The position numbers and the translations under genes are program-made. Shown one piece after another: positions 63,182 through 64,000 of a DNA stretch of 64,000 nt. How positions within the stretch are numbered: position 1 is the stretch's first letter; every line of letters begins with the position of its first letter. The stretch lies in the NCBI RefSeq assembly GCF_963662735.1, contig NZ_OY759744.1, positions 1,282,153 to 1,346,152 of the forward strand, read 5' to 3'. The notes under the pieces were generated by a model, which was not told the origin of the DNA, made no database searches, and saw nothing but the letters and a program-made list of their open reading frames with translations. Source of the DNA: an uncultured Methanoregula sp. Its GTDB lineage: Archaea > Halobacteriota > Methanomicrobia > Methanomicrobiales > Methanospirillaceae.

Positions 63182-64000
63182 ATGCCAGACCCGCAGATCA
63201 ACCCCTGGTCAAGCACTCCGTCCCTTGATATCGAGAAGACGTTTGCCGAATTCGGTATCGACCCTATAGCCCCCGCGATACAAGAACTCCCTGAGGTCCC
63301 GTATTTCATGCGCCGGGGTATCGTAGTTGGTCACCGCGACTACAACCAGATAGCCCACGCGATCAAAACAAAAAGCCCTTTCCACATCCTGACCGGGTTC
63401 ATGCCGAGCGGCCATCCCCATCTCGGCCACCTGATGGTGATGAAAGAGGTGGTCTGGCACGTGCAGCAGGGCGGCAACGGCTACATCACGATCGCTGACC
63501 GGGAAGCCCACGCGGTCCGGGGCCTCTCGTGGGAGAAGTGCAATGATTACGGGAAAGAGTATCTTGCCTGTCTCTATGCTCTCGGGTTTGAAGGCGAGAC
63601 CTATTTCCAGAGCCGGAACAACCGGCTCAAGGATCTGGCATTCGAGGCAGCAACGAAGGTCAATTTCTCGGAACTCTCGGCCATCTACGGGTTCTCGCAG
63701 GAGACGAATCTTGCCCATGCGGACAGCGTCATCACGCAGGTAGCGGATATCCTCTATCCCCAGATCGATCGCGAACCAGCGCCGACCCTTGTCCCGGTCG
63801 GAGTGGATCAGGACCCACACATCCGCCTGACCCGGGGCATTGCCCACAAGATGCGGATGTTCACGGTCGAGGAGCGGGACGGGTACATCAGCGTCCGGTC
63901 CAAGAACGCTCCTGAGGCAGCACTCGAAGCGGTCAAGAAGGCGTTCCCGCATGCCAAGAAGTACGAGGGGCACGTTGATATTAAAGGGGCGCAGTGCGCA
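63182..64000 (+). CDS. trpS: Tryptophanyl-tRNA synthetase (3'-truncated by window edge)
   Basis: 273 codons before the window ends. N-terminal MPDPQINPWSS, then the HIGH-like motif PSGHPHLGHL near residue 82 and VPVGVDQDPHIRLTRGIA near 205, typical of archaeal/eukaryotic-type TrpRS. The KMSKS region lies past the window. Seven bases separate it from the endA stop, so the two likely form an operon. Confidence 0.92.
   Translation, partial: MPDPQINPWSSTPSLDIEKTFAEFGIDPIAPAIQELPEVPYFMRRGIVVGHRDYNQIAHAIKTKSPFHILTGFMPSGHPHLGHLMVMKEVVWHVQQGGNGYITIADREAHAVRGLSWEKCNDYGKEYLACLYALGFEGETYFQSRNNRLKDLAFEAATKVNFSELSAIYGFSQETNLAHADSVITQVADILYPQIDREPAPTLVPVGVDQDPHIRLTRGIAHKMRMFTVEERDGYISVRSKNAPEAALEAVKKAFPHAKKYEGHVDIKGAQCA

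Noticed and set aside
1..64000. tRNA, rRNA, CRISPR, transposase or integrase
   Set aside because: No cloverleaf, T-arm consensus, spaced identical repeats or transposase motifs noticed on reading both strands; a tool search could still find a weak tRNA.

Overview
The window looks like chromosomal DNA of a methanogenic archaeon of the order Methanomicrobiales, most like Methanoregula or a near relative. The evidence is a coenzyme B (aks) operon, aIF1A, a fused tRNA-splicing endonuclease EndA, archaeal-type TrpRS, NreA, an archaellin, UPF0248/DUF504, DUF6125 and many PKD- or Thr/Pro-rich surface proteins with lipobox or C-terminal membrane anchors. Genus is an inference. I found no tRNA, rRNA, CRISPR array, insertion sequence or integrase.

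Layout. 0-4.2 kb: aksA (cut by the window edge), aksD, aksE, an unknown gene and aksF, all overlapping and coupled in translation. 4.2-18.2 kb: a cell-envelope block with a secreted protein plus MacB-type ABC transporter, a PKD surface protein, a lipoprotein, a membrane receptor-type Ser/Thr kinase paired with an HTH-FHA protein, and a GT39/GtrA glycosylation unit. Five copies of a spaced regulatory element lie upstream of these envelope genes. 18.3-29.7 kb: stress and transport genes (UPF0316, MsrB, a frameshifted UvsE, MntP, a CorA-like protein, PEBP, MFS, a MarR-controlled ABC exporter, a DUF155 protein, YkgJ). 29.8-35.5 kb: aIF1A, the repair pair nreA-dinB, an orphan Doc-like protein lacking the catalytic His, and dCMP deaminase. 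35.5-45.7 kb: small, membrane and surface genes with G/C-run repeats and long gaps. 45.9-54.6 kb: DEAD helicase, iron-sulfur flavoprotein, MBL hydrolase, a solitary archaellin, a histidine-kinase relic, endonuclease IV and a membrane CAP-domain protein. 54.6-61.9 kb: a compact six-gene operon. 62-64 kb: endA and the start of trpS.

The best candidate for an undescribed system is the operon at 54.6-61.9 kb (minus strand): NrdG-like radical SAM protein, DUF1257, Ycf46-like AAA ATPase, a 935-residue WD40 protein, an Hsp70/actin-fold ATPase and DUF2997. The first five genes are separated by 5 bases or less. The architecture suggests one machine in which two NTPases and a beta-propeller scaffold act with a radical enzyme and two small partner proteins. 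Other strong leads are the five-copy promoter element with an exact 50-bp internal spacing, and the receptor kinase/HTH-FHA pair, a possible phospho-signalling route from the cell surface to transcription.

DNA repair genes are frequent (uvsE relic, nreA, dinB, nfo), and several genes are decayed or catalytically altered (uvsE, histidine kinase, Doc).
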